IMG/VR virus record: IMGVR_UViG_3300024255_000146
Coordinates: 1 to 25,359 of that record
Length of the DNA: 25,359 nt
Direction: 5' to 3' (one strand)
Source of the DNA: a virus
Position numbers and translations under genes: made by a program. Every line of letters starts with the position of its first letter. Positions within the stretch are counted from its first letter, which is position 1. Positions 1 to 8,117 of the stretch are shown here, piece by piece. Below the pieces are notes generated by a model. The model saw only the letters and a program-made list of their open reading frames with translations, had not been told where the DNA came from and made no database searches.

Positions 1-3000
1 TCTATTAGTAAATATTGGTTGTGGTAGTACACCGTCAAATATTCTCGGTTGATTTAACCCTTCTATTGTTTTTTCAGGATCGACTATTAATATTCCTGGA
101 ACTGTTGTATAGTTTGCGCCCGGATCATACATTATAAATTTTTGAAGTCTACTTGAACTTACTGTAACTCTAGCAATTGCTCCTGCGCCAGATTGTAAAG
201 TTATTATTGAATTTCCAGCACTACCAGCGCCGCCATCGCCGCGAATGAACCATGCGCCTTCAGGTGTACTTGTTGATCCTGCAAGACTATGCCCAGCATC
301 ATTTAATGAGTATGCTGTACTATCTTCAGAGAACCATTGCCAAGCAAATCCGTCTTTTGATTTTGCCATATAATTTGTCAAAGCTGAGTTTACAGTTGTT
401 GTAGCAATAAACTCTCCATGAGCATATATAATATCGGTCAAGCCAGTTGCTGCTGGCAATGTTTCTAAATGTGCATCATCGGAATACCAAGTTGCACCGT
501 CAAAACTATATGCAGCATTTTTATCGCCAACTGCTACAAATCTACCATTACCATACGTAACATCAGTCCATGTAACAGATGTGTCTAATACTCCAGTCTG
601 TAATGTCCAGTTCACACCTTCATTTACACTTGTTAGTGCAGTGCCATTGGTTTGTAACAATACCCAAATACCGTTTCCGTATGCAACACCTATTATACTA
701 CCACCAGAAGAAATGCCGCCGATAACTTGATTAGTAACGCCGTCTGGTGTAAATCTAGTAACTCCACCAGTGCTCGATAACATACTAAGACCTGTTGATT
801 GATTTGTTGCTAACCCTGTGTAGGCGAAGTTTGAAATTGCAAAGTTAGTCCATGTTGATGTTGATGTATCATAGTTGTAAACTACTGGACCGTTTTGGAA
901 GAACATATTAGTCCCTGAAGCTCCAGTAGGGCCAAAGCCCCATGCTACATTTAAATCTTCGCCTGCTGTAAACGTTGTGCCGTCAGTACTTATTGCTGTT
1001 TCTCCTAAGCGATTTATTACTACATACGTTCCGTTTGAGTATTGAATTGCTGATGCCCATTTGCCGCCTTCGCCGGCTGTTAAAAAGTCTGCAGGAAAAG
1101 TTTTTGATGTGTTATTGTTTATAGTTACACCTGGGTCATCTATTATAACTCTTGGCTCTAAACTATATCTAGTTGTTGCATCTAATGTTGTTTCAATTGG
1201 TCTTCCGGGATATAAATTTTCCCAACCACTAGTATCGTTATATTCTTTACTAACAATTGCAACTTTGGTCAATTCGTCGTACCCAGTAATGTACCCGTAT
1301 TGACCTACACCTTTACCTGAAACAATTACAATTCTCATACCTATATATTTTTCAGGTGTCCCTGTGCTGTCCGAAGCAGCTAGCGTTATTGATCCAGTAT
1401 TGCCGCCTTGAGCATTGTTCAGCAAGTATTGATAATTTAGTCCGCCTGGCGTACTTGAATCAGAAGGATCAATTAATCTAATTTGTGATATAGCGTTATT
1501 TCTATATTCATCATATGCTACTGTAGCATTAATACCTGGTCCTGATATAGTAGAAGTTGCACTGGTGTAACTTTGACCAGCATGATCATAACCAAATGCT
1601 ACTAATTCATTACCATTAGTATGTACAATATTTACTTGTGCTTCTAATGTGCGGTTGTCTATTTCAGCTGTGATCGGTGTTTCGTTAGCATCAAATCCTT
1701 CTGCTACACTTCCGTATGTACCATAACTGTTGTTGCCGTTAGTAGCACGTAATACGCCGCCGTTTTCAGCCAAATAACCGATATGACAGAAATACGTAAA
1801 CACTGATACAAGTTCTGATCTACCACCATTAAGTGCCCAATATCCAATACCGTCACTTAATACTTGTGTAAAGTCATTAGCAACAACTGATTTGTTTCCG
1901 CCGTTGTGTAATGATCCATCAATTTTCATACCTATACATCCAGTACCGAATGTAGTTACATTTTGTACATAGCATGATTTATTAGTAATCCAAACAGAAG
2001 TGTCAGCTGGGCCAGTGCCCGGATCAAGACTTACAAATGCGCCAGCTGTTGGACGTTGAGTAAAATATTGATTTGGCGTACCTAATGTTCCTGTTAACCC
2101 TTGAAGCGTCATATTTCTAATACCACTACCATTGTTTACTAGAAACATGTTTATTAGTTCATAACCAGCAGCTGGTTGAATAACAGTACTTCTTAATTCG
2201 TCTCCTACCAATGCACAGTTTCTTGGAACTTTAATAGGCAACTGTTCGTTATATTGTCCAGTTTTAATAAAAATAGTAGTGTTTACGTTGCTAGTATCTA
2301 TGTTAGCTTGGATATACTCGCATGCATATTTTACTGTTTGAAACGGTGCGTTTAGAGTTAAGCCTGCTCCGGCAACATTTATTCCTTCTGGTGCTACATA
2401 AAATACTTTGGTTACTTCTTCAAAGTTTTGCCAAAGTATATCACCAGCCGAAGCTTTTAAAAGATTACCAGCCGAGCCAATTGCAAAGCGTGTAGTTTCA
2501 GTACCGTCGTGTGTTCTTAAATCACCTCTGTAAGCTAGTACATTACTAGCAGTACCTTGGATCAATACTGTCCAATAATTGTCTGTTAGATTTTCAATAT
2601 CTAAATCAGGACGATTATCACTTTCTGTACCTAAGTGGCGAGCAATACAAATATATGCAGTGCCTGCATATGTTACAACGTCACCTAAATGATACTCTAC
2701 ATTGTCAATCCATGCGTTTTTCCACTTGCGTCCAGTAACTAATACTTGCCATTTAGTATCATCAGTATCTGGTTTTATTCCTGTACTGTCACCTATTGCA
2801 ATATAAAGATATCCCTGGTCTCTTATAACACTTCCTGTTTTATAAGCAGTAGCTGATAACCAGTCGCCTAAATGTTTGTAACCAGCAACAAGTAGTTCCC
2901 AATCGCCTGTATCTTGTAGTATTCCATTTACACTAGGAACACTATTTAAACTAGCATTTAATGCAGTGTACGCATATCCGCCGTACATAACAATATCGCC

Positions 3001-3924
3001 TGCATCATACTCAGCATCGGCTTCCCATATAGCTTCGAATTCAAGTCCTGGAACATAAATTTCCCAACTAGCTATATCACTTCTTAGAGCGGATCCAGCT
3101 GTGTGTCCTTGAATTGCTCTCCATAATGATCCGCCTGATTTTACAACATCATACTTTTTATACCGTATTGCAGATGTCCAGTTGCCTTTGTATTCAATAC
3201 CTTCTAAGAATATTTCCCATTTTGACTGATCATTTTCGAGACCGTCATCAATGTCATCTGTGCTTGTATGACCTTCTAAACATCTATAACTAATAGCACC
3301 ATATTTTACAATATCATCTACGGTATATCGAGTACTTATAGTCCAATCAGTTCTCCAATTATCGCTTCTTGAAACAATATTCCATTTGCTTTGATCATCT
3401 TCAAGTCCTAGAGCATACGAATTTGCAGCAACATGTTTTTCAATACAAATATAAGTTATACCATTGTATATTACAACATCGCCTAAATTATAATATTGAA
3501 AAACAGCTGGGTTAGCAGTTGGATCACTAGGTGTCCACGTGTTTAACCAATTGTATGTTGTTGCAACAATTGTCCATTTTTCAATATCTTGTATTAGTCC
3601 TTGTGATACAATGTTAGTAGATGAATGTTCAACAATACATTGATATACATAGCCACTGAATTTAACTAAATCGCCTCTGTTGTAATAGGTGCTGTATAAC
3701 CAATCACTGCGCCATTGTGTGCCGTCGAACATTAATTCCCAGCGTGTATTAGGGGCTGCTAGATTTAAATCTGCATAAATGTTGCCTGCGGCTGATTCAT
3801 GTCCGATTAAACATACATATGTTTTACCTTGGAATCTAACAATGTCGTCTTTAACGTAGTTAGTTGAGGCAATCCAATCGCCTTTCCATCTAAACCTAAT
3901 TCGTTCTAAATTAAACTCTGCCAT
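1..3924 (-). CDS. Giant virion/tail-fibre-like protein with eight tandem aromatic modules, beta-helix and BNR-like repeats (C-terminus outside window)
   Basis: This is an open frame of at least 1308 codons with no stop before the left edge, so the protein is 3'-partial. It starts at the ATG at 3922-3924, preceded by AGAAGG. Residues ~10-460 are eight tandem modules of about 50-64 residues with the pattern W-x5-Y-x2-GD-x-V-x3-G-x2-Y-x-C/A, each ending in a W. This spacing recalls small CBM5/12-type carbohydrate-binding folds, by inference only. At ~505-700 it has a pectate-lyase-like start (FYVAPEG) and repeated short beta strands that read as a right-handed beta-helix. At ~950-1210 it has repeats of the form W-x3-YGNG-x-FVAVG and S-x-DG-x2-W, as in BNR/sialidase-type propellers. 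It lies at the end of the fibre cluster, 12 bases after the 123-aa gene. A receptor- or polysaccharide-binding virion protein is likely; enzymatic activity is not shown. Confidence 0.8.
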   Translation of the reverse strand, partial: MAEFNLERIRFRWKGDWIASTNYVKDDIVRFQGKTYVCLIGHESAAGNIYADLNLAAPNTRWELMFDGTQWRSDWLYSTYYNRGDLVKFSGYVYQCIVEHSSTNIVSQGLIQDIEKWTIVATTYNWLNTWTPSDPTANPAVFQYYNLGDVVIYNGITYICIEKHVAANSYALGLEDDQSKWNIVSRSDNWRTDWTISTRYTVDDIVKYGAISYRCLEGHTSTDDIDDGLENDQSKWEIFLEGIEYKGNWTSAIRYKKYDVVKSGGSLWRAIQGHTAGSALRSDIASWEIYVPGLEFEAIWEADAEYDAGDIVMYGGYAYTALNASLNSVPSVNGILQDTGDWELLVAGYKHLGDWLSATAYKTGSVIRDQGYLYIAIGDSTGIKPDTDDTKWQVLVTGRKWKNAWIDNVEYHLGDVVTYAGTAYICIARHLGTESDNRPDLDIENLTDNYWTVLIQGTASNVLAYRGDLRTHDGTETTRFAIGSAGNLLKASAGDILWQNFEEVTKVFYVAPEGINVAGAGLTLNAPFQTVKYACEYIQANIDTSNVNTTIFIKTGQYNEQLPIKVPRNCALVGDELRSTVIQPAAGYELINMFLVNNGSGIRNMTLQGLTGTLGTPNQYFTQRPTAGAFVSLDPGTGPADTSVWITNKSCYVQNVTTFGTGCIGMKIDGSLHNGGNKSVVANDFTQVLSDGIGYWALNGGRSELVSVFTYFCHIGYLAENGGVLRATNGNNSYGTYGSVAEGFDANETPITAEIDNRTLEAQVNIVHTNGNELVAFGYDHAGQSYTSATSTISGPGINATVAYDEYRNNAISQIRLIDPSDSSTPGGLNYQYLLNNAQGGNTGSITLAASDSTGTPEKYIGMRIVIVSGKGVGQYGYITGYDELTKVAIVSKEYNDTSGWENLYPGRPIETTLDATTRYSLEPRVIIDDPGVTINNNTSKTFPADFLTAGEGGKWASAIQYSNGTYVVINRLGETAISTDGTTFTAGEDLNVAWGFGPTGASGTNMFFQNGPVVYNYDTSTSTWTNFAISNFAYTGLATNQSTGLSMLSSTGGVTRFTPDGVTNQVIGGISSGGSIIGVAYGNGIWVLLQTNGTALTSVNEGVNWTLQTGVLDTSVTWTDVTYGNGRFVAVGDKNAAYSFDGATWYSDDAHLETLPAATGLTDIIYAHGEFIATTTVNSALTNYMAKSKDGFAWQWFSEDSTAYSLNDAGHSLAGSTSTPEGAWFIRGDGGAGSAGNSIITLQSGAGAIARVTVSSSRLQKFIMYDPGANYTTVPGILIVDPEKTIEGLNQPRIFDGVLPQPIFTNR

Positions 3925-3936
3925 TTACCTTCTCTC

Positions 3937-4308
3937 TTATAATCCGTTTGATGATGAATTTTCATCATATGTAAAGCTGTGATTTACTCTTGCTATTAAT
4001 TCGCCTTCTGAATTAATGTAGTAAGATATATTTCTACCATCCCAACGTAGTTGTTCATAATTTAAATTTTCATAAACTAAATTATGATTAACATCTCTAC
4101 CTTCGTAAAAGTCTTGACCTTCTTGAAAACTAGGATAATTTTTTGTTGGGTCGCCTGGGTTGTTTATTGTAACACCATCAGTTGTTGACATTTGATCCAT
4201 TTTTCCGATAAACAATTCGCCTTGGTCAGTTCTGCGTAATCCATAAAAATATCTATCTGGAATTGCTCCGTCTAAATGATCTGGTGTTGTACCTGTGTAA
4301 TTTGACAT
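3937..4308 (-). CDS. Small virion-associated protein, unknown function (123 aa)
   Basis: The 123-residue frame starts at an ATG preceded by AAGGAATAAATT, a good ribosome binding site. It is acidic and rich in Tyr, Asn and Asp, with no membrane segment or signal peptide. The C-terminal half (YENLNYEQLRWDGRNISYYI) looks like short beta strands ending in a low-complexity tail NSSSNGL. I cannot assign a family. It sits between a small beta-rich protein and the giant modular protein, with 10-12 base gaps, so it is almost certainly cotranscribed with the tail-fibre genes. A role as a fibre connector, chaperone or small virion component is inference from position only. Confidence 0.7.
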   Translation of the reverse strand: MSNYTGTTPDHLDGAIPDRYFYGLRRTDQGELFIGKMDQMSTTDGVTINNPGDPTKNYPSFQEGQDFYEGRDVNHNLVYENLNYEQLRWDGRNISYYINSEGELIARVNHSFTYDENSSSNGL

Positions 4309-4318
4309 AATTTATTCC

Positions 4319-4648
4319 TTATACAATATCTACGTAACTAATAACTGCATCTAATGCTGCATCGGTGCTAGCAACTATATATAATTCATTATCCGGAGCA
4401 AGTATTAATTTTTCTCCTGCTGCTAGTGCTTTTAAACTACTATTTGGCGGTACCATAACGTCTTTCATTAGATAACCTTCAACACTTGTGTCATCGTGTA
4501 CTAGTATACTTGCGTAAACTATAAAATCTGTTAGGTTAGCTAAGTTGAGACCAATAATAGTTGATCTTGTAGCTGCATCTGTTTCTAGTACAAGTATAGG
4601 AACTGGTCCTACTTCTTTTACTACTTTGTTTTTAAATTGTGTTGCCAT
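4319..4648 (-). CDS. Small beta-rich virion protein, paralogue-like to the 110-aa protein at 11226-11558
   Basis: The 109-residue protein starts at an ATG behind GGATAAGAAACG. It has alternating hydrophobic stretches typical of a beta sandwich (IIGLNLANLTDFIVYASILV, LILAPDNELYIVAS) and ends in ISYVDIV. The 110-aa protein upstream in the cluster has the same length, an equivalent AGE followed by a strand and a D-x-ISFVA stretch, and ends in VSYLEV. This suggests that the two share a fold and perhaps an origin by duplication. Each lies next to a large fibre gene (the 1108-aa gene here). A connector or fibre-tip role is a guess from context; no catalytic motif is visible. Confidence 0.7.
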   Translation of the reverse strand: MATQFKNKVVKEVGPVPILVLETDAATRSTIIGLNLANLTDFIVYASILVHDDTSVEGYLMKDVMVPPNSSLKALAAGEKLILAPDNELYIVASTDAALDAVISYVDIV

Positions 4649-4654
4649 CGTTTC

Positions 4655-7600
4655 TTATCCTAGTGTTAGTACGTATTCAATTGCTAAATCTTCTGCTGCT
4701 GAAAAACTAATCGAGCCTGTTGCGCCTGCAACTGATACCCAGCTAAATCCGTCCCATATTTCTAAATATCTTTGTTCTGTGTTGTAACGAACCATTCCTG
4801 TTTCTCTATATGCTTGCGCAGGACGTTGAACATTTGATCCAACAGGAACAATAAATCCTCCTGTGCCATCAATTTTAAAGTAGCCAGAACCTTGCTGTTC
4901 AAAATTAAAAACTCCATCTACTTCAGTGTTTGTAACAGTCGAGTCTTTAAATGCAATATTATCAATTACAACTGATCCTGTGCCATTTGCACTCAATGTT
5001 AAATCAGTATTTGCTGTTTCAGTAGTTATAGAATTACCATCAATACTTATATCATCAACTTCTATTCTCGGAGTAGATAGTTTATCTGCATCAATTGTAG
5101 TAACTACGCTGTCTTGAATGTAGAATCTAATTACGCCATCGTTTGCGCCAGGAGTAAGTTCTGCTGTAATACGTGTGTCTAAATCTAAATCGTAAACACC
5201 GTTAAGTGCCATCCAGTTGCCGTCATAGCCTTCATACAAATTAGTATCAGTATTATAACGAATCATACCAGTGGCTGGTGTAGGTCTAGATGCTGTGTTG
5301 CCTTTTGGAAGTTGTAGAGCACTTGTTGAATTAATTCTAACAGTGCCGCTGTCTGCGTCTAAGTTGATATCTCCAGTTAAACTTTCAATAGTGTTGCCAC
5401 TTAATCTTAAATTACCTGTATCAATCTTTTCGCCAGTAATAGTTGTTTGACTTCCGCCTGTAGTAATTGTTATACCACTTGACGTATTAATGTTAAATGT
5501 TGAACTACTAAAGTCTACAGTACCGTCTTCTTGATTAACATAAAATAAATCTCCAACTCTAAAATCACCTTTGTGATCTACTGAGCTGTATCTTATTTGT
5601 GCATTATTTAATTCAACAACTTCGTTTGCTTGTATTACATTATTATCATCGTTGTCTACTTCTTTACCTACACCAATGTATGCTAAGTTTTGACTTATCA
5701 AGTACATTAGTACACCTGGTCCATCACCAACTATACCAAAATTGCCGTAAACACAAGCACTCGCAATTGAACGAACTTCTGCGCCGAACTCTGTTTGATC
5801 TGCTAGTGTAACAAAATTAGCAGTAGAACCGTTACTGAATCTTAAATCTTGTGAGTTAAGTGTATCGTCAACAATTGTAGTTGCACCATCTACTGCATTA
5901 TTAAAATGTAGTAATAGTTTAGTATCAGTATCACTTGCAAATTCTGATGCAGGTACTACAAAGTTTCCTGTATATCTTGCTAGGTCTTTTGTAACTCTAA
6001 ATTCATCTACGTAGCCGTCTAGTTTATTTGCACCATCCCAACGGGCACCAATAATAAGAGGTTTAGCAATATCATAATCTACCGGAGATACTGTCCATGT
6101 TCCTTGACTCGAACCGTTTAAAAATAATCTTGTATCGTTACCGTTGCGACTGATTGCAATGTGGTACCATTGTCCTGTTGTTAGTGTTGCACCTGTAATT
6201 CTATCTGCACTATATGAGTAAAAGCGCAGTTCGCCGCCGGCATCAATATAAACTACTGGTGCTACGTCTGATCCTGCACCTGCTCTAAAATCGAATAAGT
6301 TTGTAATAGCAGCTACACTATTAAAATAAAACCAACCTTCTACAGTATAATTGCCTGTACCAAACCCAAAATCATTGTTTGATGCTATTCCGATATAATC
6401 AGTAGTACCATTAAGTTCTAAGCTACTAGTTCCAAACTTTTTAATTGTAGTATCTGTTGTTGGTGTTCCGTATTTGGTTATTATTTTTCCGCCACGTTCA
6501 CCAGCAGTTTCTAATCCTGTTAAATTACCTGGTATATAAAATTTACCATCTGAATCAACACTATCAATTGTTCCTGTTGCAAGAACTGTAACACCATCTG
6601 TATCATAGTAGGTGAATGTGTTTCCAGGAGTAATTGTTCCGCCTGATAGTCCTCCTACTCTAACTGCTGTTTTGCCTGTGCCACGTAAACCTGTTGCGCC
6701 ATCAACGCCATAAATGCCTCTATTAGCAAAATATGTAAATGAATTTAACCATTCTATTCTAGCGCCATTTGTTGCTGTAATAGCGTCTACACCGGGTGTA
6801 ATAAATGTAGCACTATGGAACAGCATAGTAGCTTCCAAGCTTGTAGCGCCTGCTACAGCGCCGTCTATGTACGCTCCTTTGCCAGCATCGCCTTCGTTAA
6901 AGCCTCTAGGATCAGCGGCGCTTGTAACGCTGCCTTGTGTGATAACACTGATATTTCTAATGTAGGGTGAACGATTATTTCCTGATACTGTGAATCCTGT
7001 TGCTAGTTTAAATGCGTATCCTGTGTAAAATCCTGAAATAGTTAAATCTTCTATTGTGCTGCCACCGTTGAGCAAGAATGCATCATTACTCTGTGTAGCA
7101 ACTGTTGGAGTAATATTAACTCCACGTATGCTGTGACCTTTTACAGTAACGCCTGTAGGCACAGTCATCGGAAATGCTTCTTGATACACGCCTGGATAAA
7201 TGTGTATTGTGTCGCCACTTGTAGCTTGACTTAGGGCATATTTTAGAGTGCCAAATGGATCGTTAGGATGATCGCCTGTATAAGTATCGTCACCGTTTTC
7301 AGCAACATAATAAATATTGCCTTGACGTAGTGCAATATCAACACCGTCTACTATAATAGAATCTGTGGTAACTGTTCCTGCATAAAAATTCTGTGTGTGA
7401 ACATCTGCCCACGTTTTTCCAGATTCGCCTAGTTTGTATGTGTTGTCAGCATCTGGTATAATATCTGAATTAATTTCTGCGTTAAATGTAATATTATCAG
7501 TATCAGCATCACCAATAGTAATGTTACCATCTGCTGTAATATTACCTGTTGCTGTAATATTACCTGTTACATTTGTATCTGCAAATATTTCTACAGTGCC

Positions 7601-7981
7601 AGTGCCGTTAGGATTAAATTCAATGTTTGCATTAGTTTCATTTGAACTAATGACATTGTTTTCTAAATCTAAACTGTCAATTGTTAATTTGTTTTGGTAT
7701 ATAACATTATCAGCAGCACCTAAATTAAGTGTAGGCTGATTTGTTGAAATTGTTGTACCTGTGATAGTTACATTGCCAATATTAGCAAGTGTGCTAACTT
7801 CTAGAGAAGGTGCTCTAGTTGTACCAGTTACGTCTAAATCGTATTGAGGGTCTGATTTGTTAATGCCGATACGACTGTTAACAACATCTAGATATAATAA
7901 GTCGTTCTCAAATGCAAGATTTACTCCTTCACGAAGTAAGTTTGCTTTTAAGAGCGGACCCGATATGCGACCGATAGCCAT
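4655..7981 (-). CDS. Tail-fibre-like structural protein, beta-helix with inserted LamG-like domain (1108 aa)
   Basis: The ATG at 7981 follows GAGGAGAAGAG. The N-terminus (IGRISGPLLKANLLREGVNL) matches that of the 833-aa neighbour, followed by short repeated beta strands with N/T-rich turns. Residues ~222-430 form a pectate-lyase-like beta-helix beginning IYYVAENG. Residues ~430-730 are an insertion absent from the 833-aa paralogue. The insertion contains a concanavalin/LamG-like domain at ~515-690 (SLELNGTTDYI, YTVEGWFYF, WYHIAISRNG, LFLNGSSQGTW, GYVDEFRVT). The helix sequence resumes at ~731 (FGAEVRSIASACVYGNFG). Two copies of an RP-x4-G-x2-RYNT-x5-E-x-(Y/W)-DG module lie at 891-923 and 1045-1081. 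The C-terminus YVLTLG resembles the paralogue's YTLVLG. It is likely a receptor-binding fibre or spike, with LamG as a possible glycan-binding module. The function is inferred. Confidence 0.85.
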   Translation of the reverse strand: MAIGRISGPLLKANLLREGVNLAFENDLLYLDVVNSRIGINKSDPQYDLDVTGTTRAPSLEVSTLANIGNVTITGTTISTNQPTLNLGAADNVIYQNKLTIDSLDLENNVISSNETNANIEFNPNGTGTVEIFADTNVTGNITATGNITADGNITIGDADTDNITFNAEINSDIIPDADNTYKLGESGKTWADVHTQNFYAGTVTTDSIIVDGVDIALRQGNIYYVAENGDDTYTGDHPNDPFGTLKYALSQATSGDTIHIYPGVYQEAFPMTVPTGVTVKGHSIRGVNITPTVATQSNDAFLLNGGSTIEDLTISGFYTGYAFKLATGFTVSGNNRSPYIRNISVITQGSVTSAADPRGFNEGDAGKGAYIDGAVAGATSLEATMLFHSATFITPGVDAITATNGARIEWLNSFTYFANRGIYGVDGATGLRGTGKTAVRVGGLSGGTITPGNTFTYYDTDGVTVLATGTIDSVDSDGKFYIPGNLTGLETAGERGGKIITKYGTPTTDTTIKKFGTSSLELNGTTDYIGIASNNDFGFGTGNYTVEGWFYFNSVAAITNLFDFRAGAGSDVAPVVYIDAGGELRFYSYSADRITGATLTTGQWYHIAISRNGNDTRLFLNGSSQGTWTVSPVDYDIAKPLIIGARWDGANKLDGYVDEFRVTKDLARYTGNFVVPASEFASDTDTKLLLHFNNAVDGATTIVDDTLNSQDLRFSNGSTANFVTLADQTEFGAEVRSIASACVYGNFGIVGDGPGVLMYLISQNLAYIGVGKEVDNDDNNVIQANEVVELNNAQIRYSSVDHKGDFRVGDLFYVNQEDGTVDFSSSTFNINTSSGITITTGGSQTTITGEKIDTGNLRLSGNTIESLTGDINLDADSGTVRINSTSALQLPKGNTASRPTPATGMIRYNTDTNLYEGYDGNWMALNGVYDLDLDTRITAELTPGANDGVIRFYIQDSVVTTIDADKLSTPRIEVDDISIDGNSITTETANTDLTLSANGTGSVVIDNIAFKDSTVTNTEVDGVFNFEQQGSGYFKIDGTGGFIVPVGSNVQRPAQAYRETGMVRYNTEQRYLEIWDGFSWVSVAGATGSISFSAAEDLAIEYVLTLG

Positions 7982-8117
7982 CTCTTCTCCTCAATACGGG
8001 GATCCTGTCCCTCTAGCCAAATTCGCAGCCTTTCGGCTCTTTGCTGGTTAACCACAGTATGACACTTCAATACAATGGTCGCTGTATTGCAGTAATAGTA
8101 TTTATCGTTTTTGGGTA
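7982..8117 (-). promoter_or_regulatory. Structured 5' leader of the 1108-aa fibre gene
   Basis: This 136-base gap lies between the two fibre paralogues. Read on the minus strand it starts with a late-promoter-like GATAAATAC. It then has a 7-bp hairpin CAATACA/TGTATTG (8068-8089), a short AGCC-GAAA-GGCT hairpin with a GNRA tetraloop (8027-8038) and a GGGA/TCCC stem (7999-8011), before the GAGGAG ribosome site. None has a U-tract, so it reads as a structured leader rather than a terminator. Confidence 0.45.
8099..8106 (-). promoter_or_regulatory. Candidate late promoter GATAAATA
   Basis: Minus-strand GATAAATACTA differs from the T4 late consensus TATAAATA only at the first base. It lies ~118 bases before the ATG of the 1108-aa gene. 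The same 11-base string occurs before the 134-aa gene (13100-13107). Confidence 0.45.
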
